DNA of 37,482 nucleotides from JACCUZ01 sp038246575 (lineage in GTDB: Bacteria; Actinomycetota; Actinomycetes; JACCUZ01). The position numbers were made by a program, and so were the translations under genes. Positions 1-7,800 of this stretch are shown here, piece by piece (the stretch's first letter is position 1; every line of letters begins with the position of its first letter). The stretch covers positions 1 through 37,482 of the forward strand of contig JBBRVU010000019.1 in NCBI GenBank assembly GCA_038246575.1, given 5' to 3'. Under the pieces are notes generated by a model, which was given only the letters and a program-made list of their open reading frames with translations, was not told where the DNA came from and did not search any database.

Positions 1-267
1 CACGTCGGTGACGTTGCGCGCGCTGGTGACGGCAGCACCGTTGCTCCGCATCACCTGGATCGCGAGGTCGGCCCAGACGAAGGTGGCGGCGTGCCCGACG
101 TGCGTCACGTCGTACGGTGTGATCCCGCACACGTAGACCCGGGCCGGGCTGACCAGGGGCAGCGGCCGTGACCCCAGGCGCAGGACGCCCGTCGGGTGGG
201 TGAGGTCGCCATGGCGGCCCGCCTCGTCCGGGGCCGTGCGGGGCTGCGCGGGTTCGAAGTGGGCCAT
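1..267 (-). CDS. mshC: MshC-type cysteine:glucosaminyl-inositol ligase (N-terminal part, runs off left edge)
   Basis: First 89 codons of a class I aminoacyl-tRNA-synthetase-like protein; the rest lies left of the window. MshC joins cysteine to 1-D-myo-inositol 2-amino-2-deoxy-glucopyranoside using ATP, a step of mycothiol synthesis in the cytosol. The sequence reads VYVCGITPYDVTHVGHAATF at about residues 41-60. The HxGH nucleotide-binding motif (HVGH) and a metal-ligand-type Cys are visible. The wording CGITPYD-TH distinguishes MshC from true cysteinyl-tRNA synthetase, which reads CGPTVYD. The final visible residues ARNVTDV also fit this superfamily. The ATG at 267 is preceded by a GAGG-like ribosome site; nearby ATGs at 275 and 278 are out of frame. 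The catalytic C-terminal half is not visible, so an unusual CysRS paralogue is not fully excluded. Confidence 0.85.
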   Translation of the reverse strand, partial: MAHFEPAQPRTAPDEAGRHGDLTHPTGVLRLGSRPLPLVSPARVYVCGITPYDVTHVGHAATFVWADLAIQVMRSNGAAVTSARNVTDV

Positions 268-303
268 GCCCTCATCATGCCGGGCCGCTGCGCTCTGCGT
301 TTT

Positions 304-335
304 CCTGACCGCCTCCCGCGAGGGAGGCGGTCAGG
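304..335 (-). terminator. Strong hairpin downstream of tRNA-Ala
   Basis: A perfect 14-bp inverted repeat (304-317 with 322-335) closes a four-base loop. It lies 9 bases past the tRNA-Ala 3' end and before mshC, so it probably ends tRNA transcription on the minus strand. Neither strand has a T-tract after it, as is common for actinobacterial hairpin terminators. Confidence 0.45.
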
Positions 336-344
336 TCACGTGGG

Positions 345-417
345 TGGAGCTGAGGGGACTCGAACCCCTGACCCCCACACTGCCAGTGTGGTGCGCTACC
401 AGCTGCGCCACAGCCCC
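345..417 (-). tRNA. tRNA-Ala (anticodon GGC)
   Basis: On the minus strand the gene starts GGGGCTG and ends CAGCTCC plus discriminator A, giving a perfect 7-bp acceptor stem. The anticodon arm is CCACA-CTGGCAG-TGTGG, so the anticodon is GGC, reading GCC alanine codons. The T arm carries GGTTCGAGTCC. The length is 73 nt. The bases after the discriminator read CCCA, so the CCA end is not encoded in register. Confidence 0.95.
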
Positions 418-443
418 AACACCCGCCGCAGCGAGCAGCCGAA

Positions 444-473
444 AGTCTAACGGCTCGTCGCGGACCGCACGAA
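444..473 (-). promoter_or_regulatory. Probable promoter of tRNA-Ala
   Basis: On the minus strand TTCGTG (473-468) is followed after 18 nt by TAGACT (449-444). The TAnnnT -10 is a good actinobacterial match and the -35 is poor. Predicted initiation near 437 would be about 20 nt before the tRNA 5' end. Confidence 0.35.
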
Positions 474-523
474 TCGCCCACCCCGAGCCGCGACCACCCC
501 GGCGTGGGAGTCCGAGAGTCCGC

Positions 524-1189
524 CTACTCCTCGTCGCCCATCACCGGCGTGGGCAGGCTGCCGGAGTTGTGCTCGACCAGCCGCCAGCTACCGCCGGTGC
601 GGCCAGCCCGGTCGGCATGACCGGAGCCACGGCCGTCTGCCTGGTTCTCCTCCAGGACCGACCAGCAGCAGTTGCTCAGGCCACCGACGACAGCCCAGCG
701 GTCCATCGGGAGGTCCAACAGCGATCCGATCGCGGCCCGGGCCGAGCCCCCGTGAGTCACCGCCACGAGCGTCGCGCCCCCAGGAACCGGTGTGAGTGCC
801 TCGAGGATCGCCGGGGCTACCCGGGCCGCCACGTCGGTGCGCGTCTCCGCGCCACCCGCCGGCACGTCGGCACCTGAGCGCCAGAGCGCGTAGGCGTCAG
901 CGTCCAACGCCTTGATCTCACCGACCGTGAGGCCCTGCCACGTGCCGCCGAAGGTCTCCCGCAGGCGGGCGTCCTCCTGGACGGACACGCCGGCGACCCG
1001 CGCCAGCGCCTCCGCCGTCTCGCGCGCCCGCTTGAGGTCGGAGGACACCACGACGGCCGGGTTCAGCGCCGCCAGCAGCCGGGCCGCCCGATGGGCCTGG
1101 GCCCGCCCCGTGGCGTCGAGCTCCACGTCGCTGTGCCCCTGGAACCGGTCCTCCAGGTTCCACGCCGTCCGGCCGTGTCGCCACAGCAC
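524..1189 (-). CDS. Histidine phosphatase family protein (GpgP-like, phosphoglycerate-mutase superfamily)
   Basis: A 221-residue histidine phosphatase. The catalytic RHG motif (LWRHGRTAWN) is at residues 2-11 and the second catalytic His is in VTHGGSARA at about 143-151; SSDLKRARETAEAL is the typical region following the first conserved arginine. The order nadD - LytR_C gene - rsfS - this gene matches mycobacteria, where the gene after rsfS is GpgP (Rv2419c), which dephosphorylates glucosyl-3-phosphoglycerate. GpgP activity is therefore the best guess, but phosphatases of this family cannot be assigned a substrate by sequence alone. The GTG at 1189 leaves very few residues before the first strand. 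In-frame codons upstream (RRV) resemble family N-termini but have no clear start codon. About 30 C-terminal residues (after LEENQAD) are low in recognisable structure. Confidence 0.85.
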   Translation of the reverse strand: MLWRHGRTAWNLEDRFQGHSDVELDATGRAQAHRAARLLAALNPAVVVSSDLKRARETAEALARVAGVSVQEDARLRETFGGTWQGLTVGEIKALDADAYALWRSGADVPAGGAETRTDVAARVAPAILEALTPVPGGATLVAVTHGGSARAAIGSLLDLPMDRWAVVGGLSNCCWSVLEENQADGRGSGHADRAGRTGGSWRLVEHNSGSLPTPVMGDEE

Positions 1190-1221
1190 GACCCGCCGCG
1201 GCGATCCGTCGACGCCGCCGA

Positions 1222-1683
1222 TCAGGAGGCTGCCCCGCTCGCGCCGGTCGGGCTGGCAGAGTCATTCGCGTCGGTCGAGTCGCGCACGTCGGCCGGTTGC
1301 CCGTGCCGCGACCGGGATCGGCGTACCTCCTCGGGCAGCTCGACTACCGGGCAGTCTTTCCAGATCCGCTCGAGCGAGTAGTAGACCCGCTCCTCGGCGT
1401 GCTGGACGTGGACGACCATGTCCACGTAGTCCAGCAGCACCCAGCGCCCCTCGCGCTCGCCCTCCCGGCGCACGGGCTTGGCGTCCAGCCCTCGAAGCCG
1501 CTCCTCGATCGCGTCGACGATCGAGGCCACCTGCCGGTCGTTGGCCGCCGAGCACAGCAGGAACACGTCGGTGATCACCAGCTGGTCGCCCACATCGAAG
1601 GCGAGGATGTCGTCGGCGAGCTTGTCCGACGCCGCCTCGGCGGCAGCGACGGTCAGCTCACGGGCCCGTTCTGAGACGCTCAC
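1222..1683 (-). CDS. rsfS: Ribosomal silencing factor RsfS
   Basis: A 153-residue RsfS/Iojap family protein. RsfS binds ribosomal protein uL14 and blocks subunit joining, lowering translation during starvation. Diagnostic segments are the N-terminal helices (TVAAAEAASDKLADDILAFD), the strand ITDVFLLCSAANDRQV (about 38-53), and WVLLDYVDMVVHVQHAEERVYYSLERIW (about 86-113). The last 40 residues are an actinobacterial tail rich in Ser, Arg and Asp. The start is GTG at 1683, 13 nt after the LytR_C gene, with a weak ribosome site. It sits in the conserved nadD-LytR_C-rsfS run and is probably co-transcribed with it. Confidence 0.95.
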   Translation of the reverse strand: MSVSERARELTVAAAEAASDKLADDILAFDVGDQLVITDVFLLCSAANDRQVASIVDAIEERLRGLDAKPVRREGEREGRWVLLDYVDMVVHVQHAEERVYYSLERIWKDCPVVELPEEVRRSRSRHGQPADVRDSTDANDSASPTGASGAAS

Positions 1684-1696
1684 GGGACCCAGGATC

Positions 1697-3103
1697 TCAT
1701 GGGCGGAAGTCCGAGCCGAGAATCACGATGACGTCGGCAACGGTCTGCTGCCGGTCCGAGGTCGCGATCGAGGTCTCCGGCAGCCCGAGGGCCGTCGCCA
1801 CCTGTTCACCACGCTTGACGCTCTTGTCGGTGCCATCGGGGATGAACACCGTGCTGGGGGTCTTGGTGAAGGTCGCCGCGTTGCCACCGTTGATGAACCG
1901 GAACCCGGCGTCCACCAGCCTGGTCCGGGCCTTGTCGACTAGTCCGGGTGTGCCGACCCCGTTCTCGACCAGCACGCGCAGGGCGTCGCCACCTGGACCG
2001 CCCTGCAGCGCTCCGGGAAAGCGGGCCCGCATGGTTGCCGCCAACTGGCCGGAGTCGATGCCGTACGTGGGCGTCGTGCCGCCCGAGTCGATCTCGGTGA
2101 CGGGAAGGACATCCGAGACGAGGGACCCGGTTGCGGAGGATGCTGCGCGCAGCGCGAGCAACCGCGACGCCAGACCCGCGGCATCGAGCGTGGACTGGGA
2201 CCCGTCCCCGAGACCTTCCACCAGCGACCGCGCCTTTGCGGGGTCCGCCGGGAGCGCCTTCACGGCGGCCGCGAAGACGTCGTCGAACCGGGCCAGGCGG
2301 ACCTGCTCCGGCTCACCCTCGGCGAGATAGGTGGCGAACGCGGCTGCCGGGTCACCGTCGAGCTGCTGGTTGCCCGCCGACACCACGACCGTCTCGTCAC
2401 CGTTGGCGGCGGTCCTGATGACGTCCGAGTCGACCGCGACCCGGACACCCTTGACGGCGTCCACCAGCGCTGCCAGCCCGCCGGTGGTCAGGGTCCAGGT
2501 GTCGTCGATGCGCACACCGACGAGGTCGGTGAGGGCGTTGGCCGGGGCGGAGCTCTCGTCGAGCGTCGTCGTCTCGCCGAAGGGGATGTTGCCGGTGCCT
2601 GCGACGTCGACCAGGACGCCGGAGGGCACCAGGACCACCGATGCGGAGTCGTCTCGGGGCGTGACGCCGACCAGGGCGCTGGCAGCGGCAGCACCACCGG
2701 CTCCGGTCACCTGCACCAGCAGCGTGCGCTGCTTGGCCGTCGTCGTTGTCGCGGTCGTCGGGCCATTGTCGTCCTGCCCCCGGGTCACGAGCGCGACGCC
2801 CACCGTCACCAGGACGGCCAGCGTGACGATGGCCGCACCGATGATCAGCATCCGTCGGCGGCGGTCGGCCCGGCGCTCGGCGCGCACGGCCGCTCTGGCC
2901 CGCCTGCCCCCCGGGACGGTGGTGTCGCCGGCCGTCCGCCGGCCGCGGGTGACCACGTGCGAGTCGACCGGAGTCGCCGGCTCCGACGCTGCGGCGACGA
3001 CCGGGTCCGAGGCGACGGGGACGACCGGGCCGGACGAGATTCGCTCGGCCACGTCGACGTCGGACAGCGGGTCGGCCTCGGGTCTGCGGTGGCGACCGCT
3101 CAC
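1697..3103 (-). CDS. Membrane-anchored LCP-like protein with LytR C-terminal domain
   Basis: A 468-residue bitopic membrane protein. Residues about 1-84 are cytosolic and end in a basic stretch (RAERRADRRRRML). One transmembrane helix follows (IIGAAIVTLAVLVTVGVALV). The extracellular part begins after a Thr-rich linker and resembles the LytR-CpsA-Psr fold (VLVPSGVLVDVAG, TDLVGVRIDDTWTLTTGGLAALVDAVKGV). The C-terminal ~90 residues (LRVLVENGVGTPGLVDKARTRL to VIVILGSDF) fit the LytR_C domain. Such proteins are linked to attaching polymers to the cell wall. The LCP part lacks the dense Arg/Asp set of active LCP enzymes, so catalysis is uncertain. The GTG start overlaps the nadD stop by 4 bases (GTGA). 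Confidence 0.8.
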   Translation of the reverse strand: MSGRHRRPEADPLSDVDVAERISSGPVVPVASDPVVAAASEPATPVDSHVVTRGRRTAGDTTVPGGRRARAAVRAERRADRRRRMLIIGAAIVTLAVLVTVGVALVTRGQDDNGPTTATTTTAKQRTLLVQVTGAGGAAAASALVGVTPRDDSASVVLVPSGVLVDVAGTGNIPFGETTTLDESSAPANALTDLVGVRIDDTWTLTTGGLAALVDAVKGVRVAVDSDVIRTAANGDETVVVSAGNQQLDGDPAAAFATYLAEGEPEQVRLARFDDVFAAAVKALPADPAKARSLVEGLGDGSQSTLDAAGLASRLLALRAASSATGSLVSDVLPVTEIDSGGTTPTYGIDSGQLAATMRARFPGALQGGPGGDALRVLVENGVGTPGLVDKARTRLVDAGFRFINGGNAATFTKTPSTVFIPDGTDKSVKRGEQVATALGLPETSIATSDRQQTVADVIVILGSDFRP

Positions 3104-3693
3104 GTCTCGCCGCCGGTCCCCGACGCGGGGGGATAGAGGCGGTGCTTCACGACGTACTGCACGACTCCGTCTGGCACGAGGTACCAGACCGGCTCGCCCC
3201 GGCGGGCTCGCTCCCGGCAGTCCGTCGAGGAGATCGCCATCGCAGGCACCTCCATCAGGCTGACGCGCTCGGCCGGCAGGCCTGCCATGGACAGGTGGTG
3301 ACCGGGCCGGGTCACCCCGATGAAGTGGGCCAGCCCGAACAGCTCGTCCACGTCCTTCCAGCCGATGATCTGGGCGAGCGCGTCAGCTCCGGTGATGAAG
3401 AACAGCTCCACCTCGGCACCCCGCTGCTCCCGAAGGTCGCGCAGGGTGTCGATGGTGTACGTCGGCCCCGGCCGGTCGATGTCCACCCGGCTCACCGTGA
3501 AGCCCGGGTTGGCTGCGGTGGCGATGACCGTCATGAGATAGCGGTGCTCGGCCTCGGTGACGGCCGCGTCCTGCTTCTGCCAGGGGTGACCGGTGGGCAC
3601 GAACACGACCTCGTCGAGGTCGTAGCGGAAGGCGACCTCGCTGGCCGCGACCAGGTGACCGTGGTGAACCGGATCGAACGTTCCGCCCATCAC
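3100..3693 (-). CDS. nadD: Nicotinate-nucleotide adenylyltransferase NadD
   Basis: A 197-residue nucleotidyltransferase that makes nicotinate adenine dinucleotide from NaMN and ATP, the penultimate step of NAD synthesis. GGTFDPVHHGHL holds the HxGH signature at about residues 3-14. FVPTGHPWQKQ is the substrate loop and ISSTDCRERARRG is the second nucleotide-binding signature. FFITGADALAQIIGWKDVDELF is typical of the family. The chosen GTG (3693) is directly followed by ATG. The in-frame codons just upstream read PRIG, which matches the usual NadD N-terminus, so the true start could lie a little further upstream, although no ATG, GTG or TTG is seen there. Confidence 0.95.
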   Translation of the reverse strand: MMGGTFDPVHHGHLVAASEVAFRYDLDEVVFVPTGHPWQKQDAAVTEAEHRYLMTVIATAANPGFTVSRVDIDRPGPTYTIDTLRDLREQRGAEVELFFITGADALAQIIGWKDVDELFGLAHFIGVTRPGHHLSMAGLPAERVSLMEVPAMAISSTDCRERARRGEPVWYLVPDGVVQYVVKHRLYPPASGTGGET

Positions 3694-3724
3694 CCCGATG
3701 CGAGGGCGCGACCCCGCTTCCAGC

Positions 3725-3871
3725 TCAGCGGTCCTTGCCGAAGGCGAGAGTGACGAGGAGCAGCCCGATCAGTGCGATGAAGGCGCCGAGACCGATCACC
3801 CAGGGCTGGACGGGAAGCTCGTGAGCGGTGGATCCGCCCTCAGCGGCGAGACGGATGACGACGGCGGTCAT
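3725..3871 (-). CDS. Small single-span membrane protein (48 aa)
   Basis: A 48-residue protein: M-TAVVIRLAAEGGSTAHE, then LPVQPWVIGLGAF, a hydrophobic helix (IALIGLLLVTLAF) and the tail GKDR. ATG at 3871 has AGGAG 12 nt upstream and the stop TGA is at 3727-3725, about 30 nt before nadD. Coding signs are a clean hydrophobic segment ending in a positive tail, a ribosome site and a position in a tight same-strand run. Small proteins with a PVEPW-V-G motif and one helix occur next to nadD in other actinobacteria as far as I recall; their function is unknown. It is probably inserted with a short extracellular N-terminus and a cytosolic basic end. Confidence 0.75.
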   Translation of the reverse strand: MTAVVIRLAAEGGSTAHELPVQPWVIGLGAFIALIGLLLVTLAFGKDR

Positions 3872-3984
3872 AGCGGGCAGCGACTCCTAGACGACCTGGC
3901 GGACGGGCGATCGGGCTCGGCGCCAGTCTCCCACGAACGGGACCCCAACCGGGAGCGACCTCGCCGGGCCCGGACCAGGCAAGG

Positions 3985-4365
3985 CTAGAAGGGACGCACT
4001 CCCCCGGCCGGCAGCAGCGCCGGGGCGGGGCTGTCCATCGACCGGCGCTGGAACGTGGTCCGGTCCACGACCTCGAGGCCGGCTACCCGCCACTCGGGCA
4101 GCCCGGCAGTGCTGCGGTGCTCCCCCCACAGCCGCAGCGCCATCGCCGCCGCGTCCTCCAGGTCGCGCGCCTCCTCCCAGTACCGCAGCTCCGCTCGGTC
4201 CGAGGCGAAGCGCACCGACAGCAGGAAGGGTCGCTCATGGGTCAGCCGCTCGAGCGCGGCCCGGACGACAGCGGGGTCGTGCCGGTCGCCCACCACGGTC
4301 AGCGTCACGTGCCACATGGGCCGAGCCGTGCTCCCGCCCGCGAGCGAGAGGATCCGCTCCGACAC
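3985..4365 (-). CDS. Conserved hypothetical actinobacterial protein
   Basis: A 126-residue soluble protein without signal peptide or membrane segments. It begins SERILSLAGGSTARPMWHVT and contains a predicted beta-alpha-beta unit (WHVTLTVVGDRH, then VVRAALERLTHERPFLLSVRFASDR) followed by AELRYWEEARDLEDAAAMAL. The fold resembles a small ferredoxin-like domain, but I do not recognise a named family. Two starts are possible. The GTG at 4365 has GGAGAGGAGGGG just upstream and is preferred. A GTG at 4401, directly after the proB stop, would add 12 residues but lacks its own ribosome site. It lies where proA is found in some actinobacteria. Confidence 0.8.
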   Translation of the reverse strand: MSERILSLAGGSTARPMWHVTLTVVGDRHDPAVVRAALERLTHERPFLLSVRFASDRAELRYWEEARDLEDAAAMALRLWGEHRSTAGLPEWRVAGLEVVDRTTFQRRSMDSPAPALLPAGGVRPF

Positions 4366-4401
4366 AGTGCCCCTCCTCTCCGTCGCGACCTGGGCAACCA
4401 C

Positions 4402-5520
4402 TCAGCCGAGCAGCACGAGGTCGTCCCGGTGGACCACTTCGCGGCTGAAAGCGGGCCCGAGCTCGCGCGCCAGGTCTGGTGTCGATCGCCCGAGCAGCGC
4501 CGGAAGCTCTGCTACGTCGAAGTTCACCAGTCCGCGGGCCACGACGTGGTCGTTTTCGTCAAGGATGTCGACAGGATCTCCGGCGACGAACTCTCCCGAT
4601 ACGGCCGTGACGCCGGCTGCCAGCAGTGACATGCGCCTGGCGACGACCGCCCGGACGGCGCCGGCGTCCAGGCGCAGCTGACCCCGGGACGTCGCGGCGT
4701 AGGCCAGCCACAGCAGCCGGGTGGGCAGCCGAGCGGGTGCCGGGTCGAAGGACGTGCCGGCCGGTCGCCCGGCGAACACGTCGGAAACGGCCTCGGCGGA
4801 GGTGATCACGGCCCGGATGCCGGCTGAGGCTGCCATCTGGGCCGCCGAGACCTTGGTCGCCATCCCACCGGTGCCCACGCCCGAGGCGCCGCGCCGCCCG
4901 AGCCGCACGCCGGCCAGGTCTGCCGCGCCGCTCACCTGGGGGATCAGCCGCCCGGCGCCCTTGCGTGGATCGCCGTCATAGAGACCCGCCACGTCGGAGA
5001 GCAGGACGAGGAGCTCGGCGTGCACCAGGTGCGCCACGAGTGCGGCCAGGCGGTCGTTGTCGCCGAAGCGGATCTCTTCGGTGGCCACGGTGTCGTTCTC
5101 GTTCACGACCGGGAGCGCGCCCATGTCCAGCAGCCGGAACAGCGTGCGCCGGGCATTGCGGTAGTGCCCCCGACGGACCACGTCGTCGGCGGTGAGCAGC
5201 ACCTGACCGACTGTCACGCCGTGGCGGGCGAAGGACTCGGTGTAGCGGTGGACCAGCAGGCCCTGCCCGACGCTGGCGGCCGCCTGCTGGGTGGCCAGGT
5301 CCCGGGGGCGCCGGACCAGACCGAGCGGCGCGAGCCCGGACGCGATGGCGCCCGAGGAGACCAGCACGACCTCGTATCCCGACGACCGGGCTCCGGCCAG
5401 TGCGTCGACGAGCGCGTCGAGCCGGTCCGAGTCGAGACCGCCGTCGGTCGTGGTGAGCGACGAGGACCCGACCTTGACCACGACCCGGGTCGTCGTCGTC
5501 GGCGTGGACCCTCCGGTCAC
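4402..5520 (-). CDS. proB: Glutamate 5-kinase ProB with PUA domain
   Basis: A 372-residue kinase that phosphorylates glutamate in the first step of proline synthesis. The amino-acid-kinase domain starts with VVVKVGSSSL (about 13-22) and includes VSSGAIASG, VNENDTVA and the FGDNDRLAALVA loop. GASGVGTGGMATKV is the conserved ATP/substrate loop. A PUA domain occupies about residues 285-365. Length and domain order are standard for the long bacterial form. The GTG start overlaps the obg stop by 4 bases. The next enzyme of the pathway, ProA, is not encoded next to it or anywhere in the window. Confidence 0.97.
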   Translation of the reverse strand: MTGGSTPTTTTRVVVKVGSSSLTTTDGGLDSDRLDALVDALAGARSSGYEVVLVSSGAIASGLAPLGLVRRPRDLATQQAAASVGQGLLVHRYTESFARHGVTVGQVLLTADDVVRRGHYRNARRTLFRLLDMGALPVVNENDTVATEEIRFGDNDRLAALVAHLVHAELLVLLSDVAGLYDGDPRKGAGRLIPQVSGAADLAGVRLGRRGASGVGTGGMATKVSAAQMAASAGIRAVITSAEAVSDVFAGRPAGTSFDPAPARLPTRLLWLAYAATSRGQLRLDAGAVRAVVARRMSLLAAGVTAVSGEFVAGDPVDILDENDHVVARGLVNFDVAELPALLGRSTPDLARELGPAFSREVVHRDDLVLLG

Positions 5521-6881
5521 GGGCGGTGGCGCCCTTCCAGCCGCAGGTCGGTCCCGCGCCGGCCGTGCAGGAGCTCGGCGCCGGCCCGCAGCGTCGGCTC
5601 CCAGTCGAAGACCACTGCGTTGCCCTCCTCGCCGATGACGATCTCGTCGCCGGCCTGCGCACCGGCGGCCTCCAGCGCATCCTCGATGCCCAACCGGGCC
5701 AGCCGGTCCGCGAGGTAGCCGACGGCCTCGTCGTTGGTGAAGTCGGTCTGCTGGACCCAGCGCGTGGTCTTGCGCCCGCGTACGACGTAGCGATCGCCCT
5801 CGCGCACGACCCGGAAGTCGCGCTCGTCGACCGCGCGGGGCCGCAGCACGATGCGGGTCGCCTCGAGGTCAGGAGCGGCGGCGCGGGCAGCGGTCACCAT
5901 CTCGGCCATGGCGAAGGACAGCTCACGTAGCCCGGCGTGGGTGGCGGCGCTGATCGGGAACACCCGAAGGCCGCGGGCCTCCAGGTCGGGTGTGACCATC
6001 TCGGACAGCTCGCTGGCGTCGGGCACGTCGACCTTGTTCAGCGCCACCATCCGGGGACGGTCGTCCAGGCCGCCGTACTGGGCCAGCTCGGCCTCGATCA
6101 CGTCCAGGTCGGTGAGTGGGTCCCGGCCGGGCTCGATGGTGGCCGCGTCGATCACGTGGACCAGCACGCTGCAGCGCTCGACGTGCCGGAGGAACTCCAG
6201 GCCCAGCCCCTTGCCGCTGCTGGCGCCCGGGATCAGCCCGGGAACGTCGGCGACGGTGTAGCGGGTCTCCCCCGCCACCACCACACCCAGGTTGGGGACC
6301 AGCGTGGTGAACGGGTAGTCCGCGATCTTGGGCCGGGCCGCCGAGAGCGCGGCGACCAGGCTGGACTTGCCGGCACTGGGGAAACCAACCAGGGCCACGT
6401 CCGCGACCGACTTCAGCTCCAGGATGACGTCCGTGCTGTCGCCGGGCTCGCCGAGCAGGGCGAACCCGGGAGCCTTGCGTCGCGCCGAGGCCAGTGCCGC
6501 GTTGCCGAGGCCGGCGCGTCCGCCCTGGGCGATGACGTACGTCGTGTCGGCGCCGACGAGGTCCGCGAGCACCCCGCCGTCTGCGGCCTTCACCACGGTC
6601 CCGTTGGGCACGGGGAGCACCAGGTCCTCGCCGTCGGCGCCGCTGCGGTTCCCGCCCTGACCCGGGCGGCCGTTGGACGCCCTCCGGTGCGGCGAGTGGT
6701 GATAGTCCAGCAACGTCGTCGAGCTGGGGTCGACCCGCAGCAGGACGTCGCCGCCGCGTCCGCCGTTGCCGCCGTCGGGCCCGGCCAGCGGCTTGAACTT
6801 CTCCCGGTGGATGGACGCGCAGCCGTGACCGCCGTCACCGGCAGCCAGGTGCAGCGAGACCCGGTCCACGAACGTCGTCAC
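5517..6881 (-). CDS. obg: Obg family GTPase (ObgE/CgtA)
   Basis: A 454-residue ribosome-associated GTPase involved in 50S assembly and stress control. The Gly-rich Obg fold fills residues 1-160 (GDGGHGCASIHREKF, GPDGGNGGRGGDV). The GTPase domain carries G1 GFPSAGKSS (166-174), G3 DVPGL (about 212-216), G4 NKVD (about 287-290) and G5 SAA. A C-terminal OCT domain follows (RDFRVVREGDRYVVRG to about residue 430). The start is GTG at 6881. It lies after rpmA on the same strand, the usual rplU-rpmA-obg order, but a strong hairpin separates them, so transcription may be attenuated in between. Confidence 0.97.
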   Translation of the reverse strand: MTTFVDRVSLHLAAGDGGHGCASIHREKFKPLAGPDGGNGGRGGDVLLRVDPSSTTLLDYHHSPHRRASNGRPGQGGNRSGADGEDLVLPVPNGTVVKAADGGVLADLVGADTTYVIAQGGRAGLGNAALASARRKAPGFALLGEPGDSTDVILELKSVADVALVGFPSAGKSSLVAALSAARPKIADYPFTTLVPNLGVVVAGETRYTVADVPGLIPGASSGKGLGLEFLRHVERCSVLVHVIDAATIEPGRDPLTDLDVIEAELAQYGGLDDRPRMVALNKVDVPDASELSEMVTPDLEARGLRVFPISAATHAGLRELSFAMAEMVTAARAAAPDLEATRIVLRPRAVDERDFRVVREGDRYVVRGRKTTRWVQQTDFTNDEAVGYLADRLARLGIEDALEAAGAQAGDEIVIGEEGNAVVFDWEPTLRAGAELLHGRRGTDLRLEGRHRP

Positions 6882-6940
6882 GCCGGTCCCTGCCCTGTCC
6901 TCGGCCGCACCACGAAAAAACCCAAGTCGATCATGCAGAA

Positions 6941-6972
6941 ATGGGGATCATGGTCGAGACCATGATCCCCAT
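6941..6972 (-). terminator. Hairpin between rpmA and obg
   Basis: A perfect 14-bp inverted repeat (6941-6954 with 6959-6972) with a 4-base loop lies 41 nt past the rpmA stop. On the minus strand a run of six T occurs at 6920-6915, about 20 nt beyond the stem, so it is not a classical intrinsic terminator. It may end or attenuate rplU-rpmA transcription before obg. Confidence 0.5.
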
Positions 6973-7013
6973 CCACGCCGTTCTCGGCAGCCGCAATGGC
7001 GTTGCCGTGCGAT

Positions 7014-7277
7014 TCAGACCGTCGCCTCGGCGGGGACGACGTTGACCACGCGCCGACCGCGGCGGCGGCCGAACTCCACGGCGCCCGCCTGCAGGGCGAA
7101 CAACGTGTCGTCGTTTCCGCGGCCCACGCCCGCGCCGGGGTGGAAGTGCGTGCCCCGCTGGCGCACGATGATCTCGCCCGCGTTCACGACCTGACCGCCG
7201 AAGCGCTTGACGCCCAGTCGCTGGGAGTTCGAGTCACGTCCGTTGCGGGTGGACGAGGCGCCCTTCTTGTGAGCCAT
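7014..7277 (-). CDS. rpmA: 50S ribosomal protein bL27
   Basis: An 87-residue L27, a large-subunit protein whose N-terminus reaches toward the peptidyl-transferase centre. It begins AHKKGASSTRNGRDSNSQRL with GVKRFGGQVV and GTHFHPGAGVGRG, all standard. There is no N-terminal extension of the Firmicutes type that needs cleavage. It follows rplU by 30 nt and shares its promoter. Confidence 0.98.
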   Translation of the reverse strand: MAHKKGASSTRNGRDSNSQRLGVKRFGGQVVNAGEIIVRQRGTHFHPGAGVGRGNDDTLFALQAGAVEFGRRRGRRVVNVVPAEATV

Positions 7278-7307
7278 CGCGCGTTACCTTTCGACTGCCG
7301 GAGCGAG

Positions 7308-7628
7308 CTACTTGGATCCCGACTCGATGCCGGTGACCTTGACCTGGGTGTGGTGCTGCCGGTGGCCCTGACGTACGCGGTAGCCGGTCTTGTTCTTGAA
7401 CTTCATGATGGCGATCTTGGGACCCCTGGTCCCACCGACCACCTCGGCGGTCACGGTCGCCTTGGCCAGCACGTCCTTGTCGCTGGTGATGGTGCTCCCG
7501 TCGACGAGGAGCAGGACCGGGAGCTCGAGGGTCGACCCCGGCTCGGCCTGGACCCGGTCGATCTCGAGGACGTCACCGACGGCGACCTTCTCCTGACGCC
7601 CACCCGCGCGGACGATCGCGTACACCAT
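7308..7628 (-). CDS. rplU: 50S ribosomal protein bL21
   Basis: A 106-residue L21. It begins VYAIVRAGGRQEKVAVGD and ends with the RNA-binding segment KFKNKTGYRVRQGHRQHHTQVKVTGI, both typical. ATG at 7628 matches the family N-terminus. An in-frame GTG at 7637 would add three residues and has a similar AGTGAG ribosome site, so it is an alternative. First gene of the rplU-rpmA unit, with a leader of about 100 nt. Confidence 0.97.
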   Translation of the reverse strand: MVYAIVRAGGRQEKVAVGDVLEIDRVQAEPGSTLELPVLLLVDGSTITSDKDVLAKATVTAEVVGGTRGPKIAIMKFKNKTGYRVRQGHRQHHTQVKVTGIESGSK

Positions 7629-7735
7629 GGCGGACACCGGCTCACTTTCTGCACTCACGAGGGACTCGCACCTGCCCGGCAGACGGACGTGCGAACACGA
7701 CGGCGCCACGTGAACGCCGGTCGACTGATGCCCAC

Positions 7736-7765
7736 AGGGTACGGACGCGCTTGGCGCCGGGTCAA
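7736..7765 (-). promoter_or_regulatory. Housekeeping-type promoter of rplU-rpmA
   Basis: On the minus strand TTGACC (7765-7760) is followed after 18 nt by TACCCT (7741-7736), close to the primary-sigma consensus of actinobacteria. Predicted initiation near 7729 gives a leader of about 100 nt. The position between the rne stop and rplU suits a separate ribosomal-protein promoter. Confidence 0.6.
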
Positions 7766-7800
7766 ACCGGCCGTGCCAGCCTGAGGCACGACGGACCCGC

